A stretch of DNA of 64,000 nucleotides, from assembly GCF_031456495.1 (NCBI RefSeq), contig NZ_JAVDUW010000001.1:620001-684000 (forward strand), read 5' to 3'. The notes under the pieces are model-generated. The model searched no databases, was not told where the DNA came from, and saw only the letters and a list, made by a program, of their open reading frames with translations. Shown one piece after another: positions 41,827 to 50,257 of this stretch; the stretch's first letter is position 1, and each line of letters opens with the position of its first letter. The DNA is from Pedococcus sp031456495 (GTDB lineage: Bacteria; Actinomycetota; Actinomycetes; Actinomycetales; Dermatophilaceae). Made by a program: the position numbers and the translations under genes.

Positions 41827-42819
41827 TCAGCGGCGGCGGTCGCCGAGCGCGGCGACGGCCCGCAGGGCCGCTTGCTCCATCGTGGTCTCCGCGAGACCGG
41901 CACCGTCGCTGACCTCGCCTCCGCGCAGGATCGCCTCGGCGAGGGCGGGGGCGGTGAGGGCGCTCAGCTCGACGCCCGCCGCGCGCGGGCAGGTGTCGCT
42001 GGCCACGACCCGGGCGCCGGCCCCCTGGGCCTCCCGGACGATGAGCGAGTCGCCGTCCCAGGCCGTCGGGCGCAGGAAGACGCCCGACCGCTCGAGCACC
42101 GACGCCACCTCCTGCGGACCGGCGTCGAAGGACAGGGTCACCCACGGCAGGCCGCCGACGAGCTCGCGCAGCCGTGCCATGTCGGCCCCGTCGTCGCCGT
42201 AGGCGAGGATCCGCAGCGTCGCGTCGGGCCACTCCTGCCGCACCTGCTGCACGGCCTCGACCGCGAGGTCGGCGTGGTAGTACCACTGGCCGGCGTTCGT
42301 GGCCACGGAGACGGCGTGCGGGTCGCGGCTGGCGGCAGGTGCGGGGCCGGTCGCGCCGGCGTCCTCGGCGGACGCGGCGGCCGGGCCGACGACCACCGGA
42401 AACCGGACGACGGACACGCGGTCCCGCAGCCCGGGCGGCAGCGCCTCGCGGATCTGGCCGCTGACCGCCCAGACCTCGTCGTACGCCCGGAGGGACAGGC
42501 GGGTCACCGCTCGCAGCAGGGCGGACTGGCGCTGCAGCTGCAGGTGCGTGGAGCCCGAGTGCAGCACCAGGATGCTGTGGCCGGGGAGCACCGCGAAGAG
42601 GGGCGCCATGACGACGGCCCGCCACAGCCGCGTGATGTGGAAGACGTGCAGGCTCCGCCGCCACAGCCCGGGCGCAGCAGCCAGTGCGCGCCTCGCGGAC
42701 CCGGTGTCGACGTAGCGGACCTCGTGGCCCTCCCCGCGCAGCAGGCGGGTGAGCTCGCTGTGGGCGTTCATCACGCCCCCGACCTCACCGTGCTCCTGGG
42801 CCCACTGCACGACCCTCAT
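41827..42819 (-). CDS. GT4 glycosyltransferase
   Basis: 330 aa. GT-B features: EHGEVGGVMNAHSELTRLL (N-terminal glycine loop), YDEVWAVSGQIREAL, SVATNAGQWYYHADLAVEAV, RILAYGDDG, VTLSFDAGPQEVASVLERSGVFLRP and GDSLIVREAQGAGARVVASD (E-x-x-Q variant of the ExxxxxxxE donor motif). The last gene of a long minus-strand operon that starts at tagG. Starts by ATGA overlap. Likely adds a sugar to the wall polymer; donor unknown. Confidence 0.82.
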   Translation of the reverse strand: MRVVQWAQEHGEVGGVMNAHSELTRLLRGEGHEVRYVDTGSARRALAAAPGLWRRSLHVFHITRLWRAVVMAPLFAVLPGHSILVLHSGSTHLQLQRQSALLRAVTRLSLRAYDEVWAVSGQIREALPPGLRDRVSVVRFPVVVGPAAASAEDAGATGPAPAASRDPHAVSVATNAGQWYYHADLAVEAVQQVRQEWPDATLRILAYGDDGADMARLRELVGGLPWVTLSFDAGPQEVASVLERSGVFLRPTAWDGDSLIVREAQGAGARVVASDTCPRAAGVELSALTAPALAEAILRGGEVSDGAGLAETTMEQAALRAVAALGDRRR

Positions 42820-43631
42820 CGCAGCCTCGAGCTCGTGAGGACGCCGAGCAGGTGCCCCCCGGCCGTGACGACCGCGAGCGGCACGAGGACGACCACGAGG
42901 ACCTGGGTGCCCAGGAGGTCGCCGTGCGCGACGTCGACGACGCCGGCCAGGAGCGCGAGGAGGGAGGCCTCGATGGCGACGAAGGCGCGGAAGAAGGGCA
43001 GGTAGCCGACCGCCCGGCGGACCGCCGCCAGCCCCGACACCCGCGAGCGCGCCGTGTCGGCCACGTCCTCCAGCGGGGGGCGGCCGGTCTTGGCGCGGGC
43101 CACGTGCACGAGGTCGGTGAAGGCCTTGTTCAGGAGCACGACGACGGCGACGAGCAGCCCCAGCACGGTCCAGCCGCCGACGCGCCCGGGGTGGGCGAGC
43201 GTCCACCCGTCGGCCCGCAGGCCGAGGAACGCGGGGATCGCCGCCTCGGTCAGGTAGTGCCCGACCCGGTCGAGGTAGATGCCCGCGGGCGAGAACCGCT
43301 GGCGCCACCGGGCGACCTCGCCGTCGCTGCAGTCGAGCAGGATCTGCAGCTGCATCGCGAGCACGCACAGCAGCGGCCCCACGAGCCCGGGCAGCGGCAG
43401 CGCGGACGCCCCCAGCACGCCGACCGCGACCATCAGCCAGGTCACGCCGTTGGGGGTGATGCCGGTGGGCAGCAGGGCGCGGGTCGCGTGGATCGACACG
43501 TGCCGGATGTAGAGCGCGCCCGCCCAGTGCTCGGAGTTGTACCGCGCGATGTGCTCCGGCGGCTGCGCGACCGCGCGCAGCTCGGCCAGGCTCGGGCGGT
43601 CCTCGGTGGGGTCGTGCGCCGGCGCGCTCAT
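42816..43631 (-). CDS. CDP-alcohol phosphatidyltransferase-family membrane enzyme
   Basis: 271 aa with about six membrane spans. The family motif D-x2-D-G-x2-A-R-x8-G-x3-D-x3-D is present as DCSDGEVARWRQRFSPAG, then IYLDRVGH, so the eighth residue group ends in His instead of the fourth Asp. The others are intact. These enzymes move a phospho-alcohol from a CDP-alcohol to an acceptor. In this locus the product may be a phosphodiester-linked polymer unit rather than a phospholipid. Overlaps both neighbours by 4 bp. Confidence 0.85.
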   Translation of the reverse strand: MSAPAHDPTEDRPSLAELRAVAQPPEHIARYNSEHWAGALYIRHVSIHATRALLPTGITPNGVTWLMVAVGVLGASALPLPGLVGPLLCVLAMQLQILLDCSDGEVARWRQRFSPAGIYLDRVGHYLTEAAIPAFLGLRADGWTLAHPGRVGGWTVLGLLVAVVVLLNKAFTDLVHVARAKTGRPPLEDVADTARSRVSGLAAVRRAVGYLPFFRAFVAIEASLLALLAGVVDVAHGDLLGTQVLVVVLVPLAVVTAGGHLLGVLTSSRLR

Positions 43632-45742
43632 GCCGCCACCTCCGCGCCGTCGGTGCGGGAGGCCTCACGGGCGGACTGCGCGCGCAGCCACTCGCGCCAG
43701 CCGCGGCCGGACTCGGCGCCGTAGACGACGATGAGCGCGAGCGCGGCCCAGGCCAGCACCGGCGCCATGGGCGCGTCCAGGGCGGCGAGGACCGCCAGCG
43801 CGACCAGGCGTCCGTCGACGCCGAGGGTCACCGTGGTGACCCAGGCCGCTGCGGGCTCACCGGTGTCGCGCAGTCGGTAGACCACGTCGTAGCGGTGCCA
43901 GGCGACGGCAGCGAGGTAGGCGTATGCGCACCACTGCGAGGCGCCGGCCAGCGGGGCGGCGACCGCGAGGACGAGGACCGCCTCGGCACCCCACAGCAGC
44001 GCGGAGGCCTGCCAGCCCAGGGGGTGCTGCAGCGGCGGCCGACAGCCGGCCCCTACGAGCACGACACCGGCGACGACCAGCACGACGGGCAGCCAGCCCA
44101 CGGACCCGGCGACGAGGGCGGTGGCCGCCGCGACGACGACGAGCGCGACGCCCGCCACCGCGGCCGGGAAGGGCAGGGCCACCAGCCGGCCGCAGGCCCG
44201 GGCGAGGGGGCCGAGGTCGAGCTGGTGGTCGAGGTGTCCGGAGTCACCGGCCGACAGGCGCTCGTCGCGACGGAAGCCGTCGGTGCCGAGGAGTGCCTTG
44301 ACGGTGCGTCCCCCCGCGGTCCACGCGAGGGCGACGGCCACGGCCACGGTGAGGGCCCAGAGCACGACGTGCGTGCTGAAGGTGAGCAGGCCCAGCGCGA
44401 GGAGCAGGTAGCGCTCCGCGATGGGCATGTGCACGACCTTCTTGGCCCAGTGGACCGAGCGCTGGCGCCGCGTCTGCGGGGCGGGGAGGTCGACCCGGGC
44501 GCCCTGCGGCCCCAGGTCGCGCTCCTCGTCGAGTCCCAGCCGGTCCGGGTGGATGCCGGCGCGTGACCCGCGGCCCCGGTCGGCATACGCGTAGTCCTCC
44601 AGGTGGCGCACGGTGACCAGCGCCAGGGCCACACAGGCGAGCAGCCAGAGCGGCTCGCCGCGGCGTACCGACACCCACGCCACGGCGGCGAGCAGGGCGT
44701 ACTCCTTGACGCGGTCCCCCACCGCGTCGAGCCAGGCGCCGAGCGCGCTGAACCGGCGCGTGAACCGGGCGATCTCGCCGTCGACGCAGTCGACGACGAG
44801 CGCGAGCAGCAGCAGCACGGCGGCCAGGGCCCACGTGGGGCGCGTGTCGACGGCCGCGAGCGCGGCGGCGAGGACCCCCATGAGCAGGCTGGTCACGGTG
44901 ACGACGTTGGGGGTCCAGCCGTGGGCCAGGCCGAAGCCGGTCAGCCGTCGCGACAGGGGCCGCACGGCGAAGGTGGAGAAGAAGCCGTCACCGCCGCGCG
45001 AGGCGCCGCGCAGCCGCTGCTGCCACGGGGAGCCGGCCGCACCGACGGCGGCGCTCGGACCGCGCCCGACGAGGAAGGGCCCCATGGGGAGGGCGGCCAC
45101 GTCGACCCCACCGCGCACGAGCGCGACGAGGGCGAGGTCGAACGCGTCGACGGCGGTGTCCGCGGACACCCTGCACGCCGCTGCGTCCCGCCACACCCGG
45201 GCGGCTGCGGCGAGGTCGCCGGGAGCGACGAGGAGGGCGCCGGCGGCGAGGCCGGTGGGCGCGGTCACGACGTGGCGGGCTGAGCCGGCGGAGTGGACGA
45301 GCCCCTGGTCGCGCTCGACCCGGACCGTCGTGAAGCCCCGGGGGTCGCCGGGGACGACGTCGGGCTCGAGCGTCGCCACCGACGTGCGGGCGCGCGGACG
45401 GTCGAACAGGTCGAGCAGGGCCACCGCCGACACACGCAGGTCCGCCGAGACGACGGCCAGCGGCTGCCGGGCAGAGGCCTCCACGAGCGCCTCGGCCTGC
45501 TCGGCCAGGGAGGTCAGCGTTGCTGCGGGGACCACGCCCGGCAGCACGTGCGGCACCAGCCCCAGCTCGACGAGGGCCTCGGCGACGTCCTGCGCGCCGA
45601 CGGCTGCCGGCGGGCCCGGAGGCTCGCCGTCCCGCGGGCCGGCGACCGGCCCGGGGACGAGCACGGCGGTCGCACCTGCCGAGTACCCGTGCACGGCACG
45701 GGCCGACGCCGTCCCCACGAACGGCGTCGCGGTCAGGCTCAC
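43628..45742 (-). CDS. Large CDP-alcohol phosphatidyltransferase with N- and C-terminal extensions (DUF5941-like)
   Basis: 704 aa from GTG 45742 (GTGA overlap). Residues 1-270 form a cytoplasmic domain reminiscent of sugar-nucleotidyltransferase folds but without a recognisable active site. The middle holds the complete CDP-alcohol motif (DCVDGEIARFTRRFSALG, then AWLDAVGD). The C-terminal 270 residues contain about seven spans, which I assign tentatively to DUF5941 (GASQWCAYAYLAAVAWHRYDVVYRL). It likely makes or polymerises a phospho-alcohol unit for the same wall polymer as its neighbours. Assignment of the extension is not certain. Confidence 0.78.
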   Translation of the reverse strand: MSLTATPFVGTASARAVHGYSAGATAVLVPGPVAGPRDGEPPGPPAAVGAQDVAEALVELGLVPHVLPGVVPAATLTSLAEQAEALVEASARQPLAVVSADLRVSAVALLDLFDRPRARTSVATLEPDVVPGDPRGFTTVRVERDQGLVHSAGSARHVVTAPTGLAAGALLVAPGDLAAAARVWRDAAACRVSADTAVDAFDLALVALVRGGVDVAALPMGPFLVGRGPSAAVGAAGSPWQQRLRGASRGGDGFFSTFAVRPLSRRLTGFGLAHGWTPNVVTVTSLLMGVLAAALAAVDTRPTWALAAVLLLLALVVDCVDGEIARFTRRFSALGAWLDAVGDRVKEYALLAAVAWVSVRRGEPLWLLACVALALVTVRHLEDYAYADRGRGSRAGIHPDRLGLDEERDLGPQGARVDLPAPQTRRQRSVHWAKKVVHMPIAERYLLLALGLLTFSTHVVLWALTVAVAVALAWTAGGRTVKALLGTDGFRRDERLSAGDSGHLDHQLDLGPLARACGRLVALPFPAAVAGVALVVVAAATALVAGSVGWLPVVLVVAGVVLVGAGCRPPLQHPLGWQASALLWGAEAVLVLAVAAPLAGASQWCAYAYLAAVAWHRYDVVYRLRDTGEPAAAWVTTVTLGVDGRLVALAVLAALDAPMAPVLAWAALALIVVYGAESGRGWREWLRAQSAREASRTDGAEVAA

Positions 45743-46488
45743 TTCCCGGAGTCCACGTCGGCGTTGTACTGGTCGATGACCTCCTGGACGGGTCCGTCGC
45801 CGACGAGCCGGCCCTGCTTGAGGTAGAGGCCGCGCTCGGCGAAGCGCTGCAGGTCGGACTCGCTGTGCGAGACCAGGAAGAGCGTCTTGCCGCCGCTGAG
45901 CATCTGCTCCATCCGGACGTAGCACTGCTCGCGGAACGCACGGTCGCCGACGGCGAGCACCTCGTCGACGAGCACGATCGGCTCGTCGAGGGTGGTGATC
46001 ACCGCGAAGCCGAGCCGCACCTGCATGCCGGAGGAGAAGTGCCGGAACGGCGTGTCGAGCGCGTCCTTGACCTGCTGGCCGGCGAAGTCGACCACCTCGT
46101 CGAAGCGCTCGTCGATCTGGCGCTTGGTGAGGCCGTGCAGCTCGCCGGCGAGGTAGACGTTCTCCCGGGCCGACAGCTCGCCCACGAAACCGCCGGTGAG
46201 CTCGATGAGCGGGGCCACTCCCCCGCGCACGCGCACCTTGCCCTGGTCGGGCAGCAGCACGCCGGCGATCATCTTGAGCAGCGTCGACTTGCCGCTGCCG
46301 TTGCCGCCGATGAGGCCGACGGCCTCGCCCGGCATGACCTTGAAGCTGACGTCCTGCAGGGCGGCGAACTTCTCCTTGTCGTGGGAGCTGCCGCCCTTGA
46401 AGAGCATCTCGCGCAGCGACATCTTGCGCCGGCGGTTGCGGAAGAACTCGATCCCGAGGTTCTCGGTCTCGATCACGGGCTTGGCCAT
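45739..46488 (-). CDS. tagH: ABC-type teichoic-acid/polysaccharide exporter, ATP-binding subunit
   Basis: 249 aa. Walker A GLIGGNGSGKSTLLKMIAG, the Q-loop region, the ABC signature FSSGMQVRLGFA and Walker B EPIVLVDEVLAVGD, with H in LVSHSESDL. The IELTGGFVGELSARENVYL segment is the hallmark of O-antigen/teichoic-acid exporters (TagH/Wzt). No long C-terminal substrate-recognition domain follows, so export is probably not tied to a terminal modification. The ATG overlaps the permease stop by one base. Confidence 0.92.
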   Translation of the reverse strand: MAKPVIETENLGIEFFRNRRRKMSLREMLFKGGSSHDKEKFAALQDVSFKVMPGEAVGLIGGNGSGKSTLLKMIAGVLLPDQGKVRVRGGVAPLIELTGGFVGELSARENVYLAGELHGLTKRQIDERFDEVVDFAGQQVKDALDTPFRHFSSGMQVRLGFAVITTLDEPIVLVDEVLAVGDRAFREQCYVRMEQMLSGGKTLFLVSHSESDLQRFAERGLYLKQGRLVGDGPVQEVIDQYNADVDSGK

Positions 46489-47288
46489 CAGATCTCCTTG
46501 AGCACGCTCGGCTCGAGCCGCTCGAAGACGAGCGTGCCCGCGATGAGCACGAGGAACGAGATCACGGCGGAGAACACCACCGACTTGTGGTTGAGGTCGG
46601 CATGGAAGAAGCCGGCCCGGTAGCACTCGAGGATGCCGGTCATGGGGTTGAACAGCAGGACGTCCCGGATGCCCTTGGGCGCCGCGTGCACCCCGTAGAT
46701 GATCGGCGTCGAGTAGAAGCCCATGCGCAGCAGGATCCGCACGACGCGGGCGGTGTCGGTGACCAGCGTCGTGATCGGCGCGAGGAGCAGGCCGATGCCG
46801 ACGAGCAGGACGAACTGCAGGAACAGCCCGAGCGGGATGTAGACCAGCCGGAAGTTCAGGTGCGCCTGGCCCTTGAACAGGTAGAAGATCGTGAACCCGG
46901 CCAGCACCGGCACCGACAGCAGGAACTCGATCATCTTGGCGATGACCACCCGCACGACCCACAGCTCGCGCGGCAGGTTGGTCGAGCGCACCAGCCGCGA
47001 CTCGGCCAGCAGCGCCCGGGAGGTGTCGGTGAGCGAGTTGGAGAACCACTGCCAGGCGAGCAGCCCGATGATCAGGAACAGCACGTACGGCTGGTAGCCG
47101 ATGTGCCGGGACTTGAAGATCACCGTGAAGACGACGAAGTAGATCGCCGCCATCGCCAGCGGGTCGATGATGGTCCAGAGGTAGCCGAGGGCCGACCCGG
47201 CGTACCGGACGCGCAGGTCGCGGACCACGAGTGTCCGCAGGATGCGGCGCTTGGCCACGATCCCCCGGACTTGGGGGGCCAGGATCAT
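46488..47288 (-). CDS. tagG: ABC-type teichoic-acid/polysaccharide exporter, permease subunit
   Basis: 266 aa with six membrane spans. LRTLVVRDLRVRYAGSALGYLWTIIDPLAMA is the ABC2/TagG N-terminal signature. LLAESRLVRSTNLPRELWVVR and MGFYSTPIIYGV follow, and the end LEPSVLKEI is typical. Forms the membrane channel with TagH that moves undecaprenyl-linked polymer to the outside. First gene of a six-gene minus-strand operon. Promoter with TACAAT upstream. Confidence 0.92.
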   Translation of the reverse strand: MILAPQVRGIVAKRRILRTLVVRDLRVRYAGSALGYLWTIIDPLAMAAIYFVVFTVIFKSRHIGYQPYVLFLIIGLLAWQWFSNSLTDTSRALLAESRLVRSTNLPRELWVVRVVIAKMIEFLLSVPVLAGFTIFYLFKGQAHLNFRLVYIPLGLFLQFVLLVGIGLLLAPITTLVTDTARVVRILLRMGFYSTPIIYGVHAAPKGIRDVLLFNPMTGILECYRAGFFHADLNHKSVVFSAVISFLVLIAGTLVFERLEPSVLKEI

Positions 47289-47337
47289 GATGCGGGCGAC
47301 CTACCTGTCTGCCGAGCGGATGTGCACGTGACGGGGA

Positions 47338-47343
47338 ATTGTA
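47338..47343 (-). promoter_or_regulatory. -10 hexamer TACAAT of the tagGH operon
   Basis: Minus-strand TACAAT is close to consensus and predicts a start around 47330 and a 40-nt leader. It lies between two GTGCAC palindromes (47322-47327 and 47348-47353), spaced 26 bp apart. Confidence 0.55.
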
Positions 47344-47391
47344 TTGCGTGCACCCGCGCCGCCCGTCCCCGGCGGCGCCCGGGCGCCACGC

Positions 47392-47397
47392 TATCCT
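47392..47397 (+). promoter_or_regulatory. Candidate -10 hexamer TATCCT of the GT2-TagF gene
   Basis: TATCCT predicts a leader of about 30 nt holding GAGGAG before GTG 47432. No clear -35 element. Confidence 0.4.
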
Positions 47398-47431
47398 GAC
47401 CGACCACCCGACGGCCCCGAGGAGTGACCCG

Positions 47432-50257
47432 GTGACGCAGCCCCCCATCCCGGCCCCGGGCCCCGATGTGAGCGTGGTCGTCATCGTCTTCAACGACGCC
47501 CGCCGGCTGCCGACTGCGGTCCGCTCCGTCCTGAACCAGACGCTGCGCAACGTCGAGGTCGTCATCGCCGACGACGCCTCGACCGACGAGACGCCCGAGG
47601 TCGCGGCAGCCCTGCAGGCCGAGGACCCGCGCGTCCGCTACGTGCGGCTGCCGCAGAACTCCGGCGGCTGCGGACGGCCGCGCAACGTGGGCGTGGAGCA
47701 CGCCGCGGGGCAGAACGTCATGTTCCTCGACAGCGACGACCGGCTCGAGCGGCACGCCTGCAAGAACCTCCTCGAGGCGCTCGAGGACTCGGGCGCGGAC
47801 TTCGCGATGGGGCTGGTGCGGCGCCAGTACGTCGCCACCGGGCGCCAGACGAAGTGGTACCCGGCGCTGTTCGAGGAGCGTCGGGTCGTGGCGGGCCTGG
47901 CCGAGGAGCCGGACCTCATCCAGGACGTCCTGTCGGTCAACAAGCTCTACCGGCGCTCCTTCCTCGCCGAGCACGGCCTGGCCTTCCCCGAGGACGTCCA
48001 CTACGAGGACCAGCTGTTCAGCCTCATGGCGTACAACTCGGCGCGCCGCATCGCGGTGATCCCGGAGAACGTCTACCTCTGGCGGATCTTCCCGGTCCGG
48101 ACCGAGGGCTCGATCACCCAGCAGCGCAACCAGATCACGAACTTCCACGACCGGCTAGAGGTGCACCGCAGGCTCGACGCGTACATCGCCGAGCACGGCA
48201 CGCCCGAGCTCCAGCGGGCCAAGGACCTCAAGTTCCTCCAGAACGACATGCGGCTCTACCTCGCCGACATCATCGACGGGGACGGCACGGTCACCGCAGA
48301 GGTCCTGCGCGAGGGCGAGGAGTACCTGCGGGCCATCCCCGAGGACCGGTACCGCGCGCTGCCCCTGGCCCTGCGCGGCGCCTACGGCATGGCCCTGCGG
48401 CACGACCTCGAGGGCCTGCGCCAGCTCATGCTCTTCGACCGGCGCAACATCCTGGCGCCGCGCGTGAGCGAGCAGGACGGCGCGGCATACCTGTCCAACG
48501 CCGAGCGGCCGCCGGGACCCGACCCGGACCACCCGCTCGACGCCCCGGAGAACACGTTCCTCGAGGCCACCGGCGACCCCGTCCTCCGGGCGCCCGTCGG
48601 CACCTACCACCTCATGCACGAGCTCACGGGGGTGCGCACCCGGCTGGGCGGCCGCGTCGAGATCACCGGCCGCACGTACGACACCCTCGGCAAGCTGCAG
48701 GCGGCCGGCGACTGGGGCCTCTCGCTCCTCGCCCAGCGCCCGATCACCAAGGAACGCGTGCCGTTCGAGATCACGGTCGACCGGGTCGGCCCGCACGACG
48801 TGCACTGGCACGCCGTCCTGCGCTCGACACACGCCCTGACCCCGGTCGACACCGAGGTGACGTGGAGCCTGTGGGTCCGCACGCGCATCCGCGAGCACGT
48901 GTCGAAGACGCCGCTCATCTGGCACCCCGGGGTCCGGCCCATCGCCATGCCCGTGCCCCCGACCTCCGCGGTGGCCCTCGCGGCCAAGGGGCGCTTCGGG
49001 CCGGGCGAGGCGGGGACCGCGCAGGTGACGCTGTCCTCGGCACCCGGGCTGCGCCGCAAGGTGACCAACCGGATGGTCAAGCGCTACCTGCCCGTCTACG
49101 AGGAGCGCGTCCGCACCCGGTGGGACGAGGTCGAGAAGGGCCGGGTCCTGCGCCGCCTCTACTCCGGCTGGCGCCACCTGCCGCTCGACCACGACCTGGT
49201 CGTGTACGAGGCCAACCTCGGCACCATCTACGGCGACAGCCCCAAGTACGTCCACGAGGCGATGCGCCGCCTGCACCCGGAGAAGAAGGCCGTGTGGGTG
49301 CTGCCCAAGGGGCACCGCCCACCCCACCCCGACGTGGACGTCGTGCAGCGGGGCACGCTGGCGTACATGCGCGCCCTGGCCCGGGCCGCGTACTGGGTCG
49401 ACAACCAGACCTTCCCCCGGTACGTCCGCAAGCGCCCCGGCCAGCGGTACCTGCAGACCTGGCACGGCATCCCGCTGAAGAAGATGGGCAAGGACAAGAT
49501 CGGCGTCCGGCTGCCGAAGCAGCTCCCGGACCGTGGCACCGGTGCGTGGGACGAGCTGGTCGTGCCCAACCCGTACTTCGAGCAGACGTTCGTCCCCGCC
49601 TTCGAGTACGGGCAGGGGCTGGTGCGGTACGGCACCCCGCGCAACGACCCCCTCGTCGACGGCAGCATGACCCGCGAGGACGCCCGCCGCGCGCTCGACC
49701 TGCCGCCGGACGCGACGGTGGTCCTGTACGCCCCGACGTTCCGCGAGGACAACGCCAACCGCGAGGTGGCCGTCACCGTGCCGTTCGACGTCGAGGCGCT
49801 GCTCGAGGGGCTGGGCGAGAACGCGTACGTCCTGCTGCGCCCGCACTACCTCAACCGGATCAAGGTCCCGGTGTCACGGCGCCACAACACCCTCGACGTG
49901 TCCAAGGTCGAGGACGTCAACGTGCTGTACCACGCGGCTGACGTCCTGGTCACCGACTACTCCTCCGTCATGTTCGACTACGCGCTGCTGCGACGGCCGG
50001 TCGTCCTCTACACCTACGACTACACCGAGTACCTCGCCGGCCGCGGCACCTACTTCGACCTCGTCGAGGCCGCACCGGGCCCGATGGCCACCACCACCGA
50101 ACAGCTCGTCGACGCCGTCGCGGGCGTGCTGGCCGACCCGAGCCCGTGGGCCGGGCGCTACGAGAAGTTCCTCACCGACTACTGCGGGCAGGAGGACGGC
50201 CACGCGTCCGAGCGCGCCGTCCGGGCCCTGCTCGGCGACGCTGGAGGTGCCCGGTGA
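47432..50257 (+). CDS. GT2 glycosyltransferase fused to CDP-glycerol:poly(glycerophosphate) transferase (TagF-like)
   Basis: 941 aa from GTG 47432 (GAGGAG upstream). Residues 10-250 are GT2: VSVVVIVFNDARRLPTAV, VVIADDASTDET, MFLDSDDRLERHA. A linker region of about 300 residues follows. Residues about 570-941 are a TagB/F domain: VVYEANLGTIYGDSPKYVHEAM, LQTWHGIPLKKMGKD (first catalytic His), YGTPRNDPLVDG, VLYAPTFREDN, YVLLRPHYLNRIK (second catalytic His) and VTDYSSVMFDYALL. It would add a sugar and glycerol-phosphate units in teichoic-acid assembly. GTGA overlap with the next GT4. Confidence 0.9.
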   Translation: MTQPPIPAPGPDVSVVVIVFNDARRLPTAVRSVLNQTLRNVEVVIADDASTDETPEVAAALQAEDPRVRYVRLPQNSGGCGRPRNVGVEHAAGQNVMFLDSDDRLERHACKNLLEALEDSGADFAMGLVRRQYVATGRQTKWYPALFEERRVVAGLAEEPDLIQDVLSVNKLYRRSFLAEHGLAFPEDVHYEDQLFSLMAYNSARRIAVIPENVYLWRIFPVRTEGSITQQRNQITNFHDRLEVHRRLDAYIAEHGTPELQRAKDLKFLQNDMRLYLADIIDGDGTVTAEVLREGEEYLRAIPEDRYRALPLALRGAYGMALRHDLEGLRQLMLFDRRNILAPRVSEQDGAAYLSNAERPPGPDPDHPLDAPENTFLEATGDPVLRAPVGTYHLMHELTGVRTRLGGRVEITGRTYDTLGKLQAAGDWGLSLLAQRPITKERVPFEITVDRVGPHDVHWHAVLRSTHALTPVDTEVTWSLWVRTRIREHVSKTPLIWHPGVRPIAMPVPPTSAVALAAKGRFGPGEAGTAQVTLSSAPGLRRKVTNRMVKRYLPVYEERVRTRWDEVEKGRVLRRLYSGWRHLPLDHDLVVYEANLGTIYGDSPKYVHEAMRRLHPEKKAVWVLPKGHRPPHPDVDVVQRGTLAYMRALARAAYWVDNQTFPRYVRKRPGQRYLQTWHGIPLKKMGKDKIGVRLPKQLPDRGTGAWDELVVPNPYFEQTFVPAFEYGQGLVRYGTPRNDPLVDGSMTREDARRALDLPPDATVVLYAPTFREDNANREVAVTVPFDVEALLEGLGENAYVLLRPHYLNRIKVPVSRRHNTLDVSKVEDVNVLYHAADVLVTDYSSVMFDYALLRRPVVLYTYDYTEYLAGRGTYFDLVEAAPGPMATTTEQLVDAVAGVLADPSPWAGRYEKFLTDYCGQEDGHASERAVRALLGDAGGAR

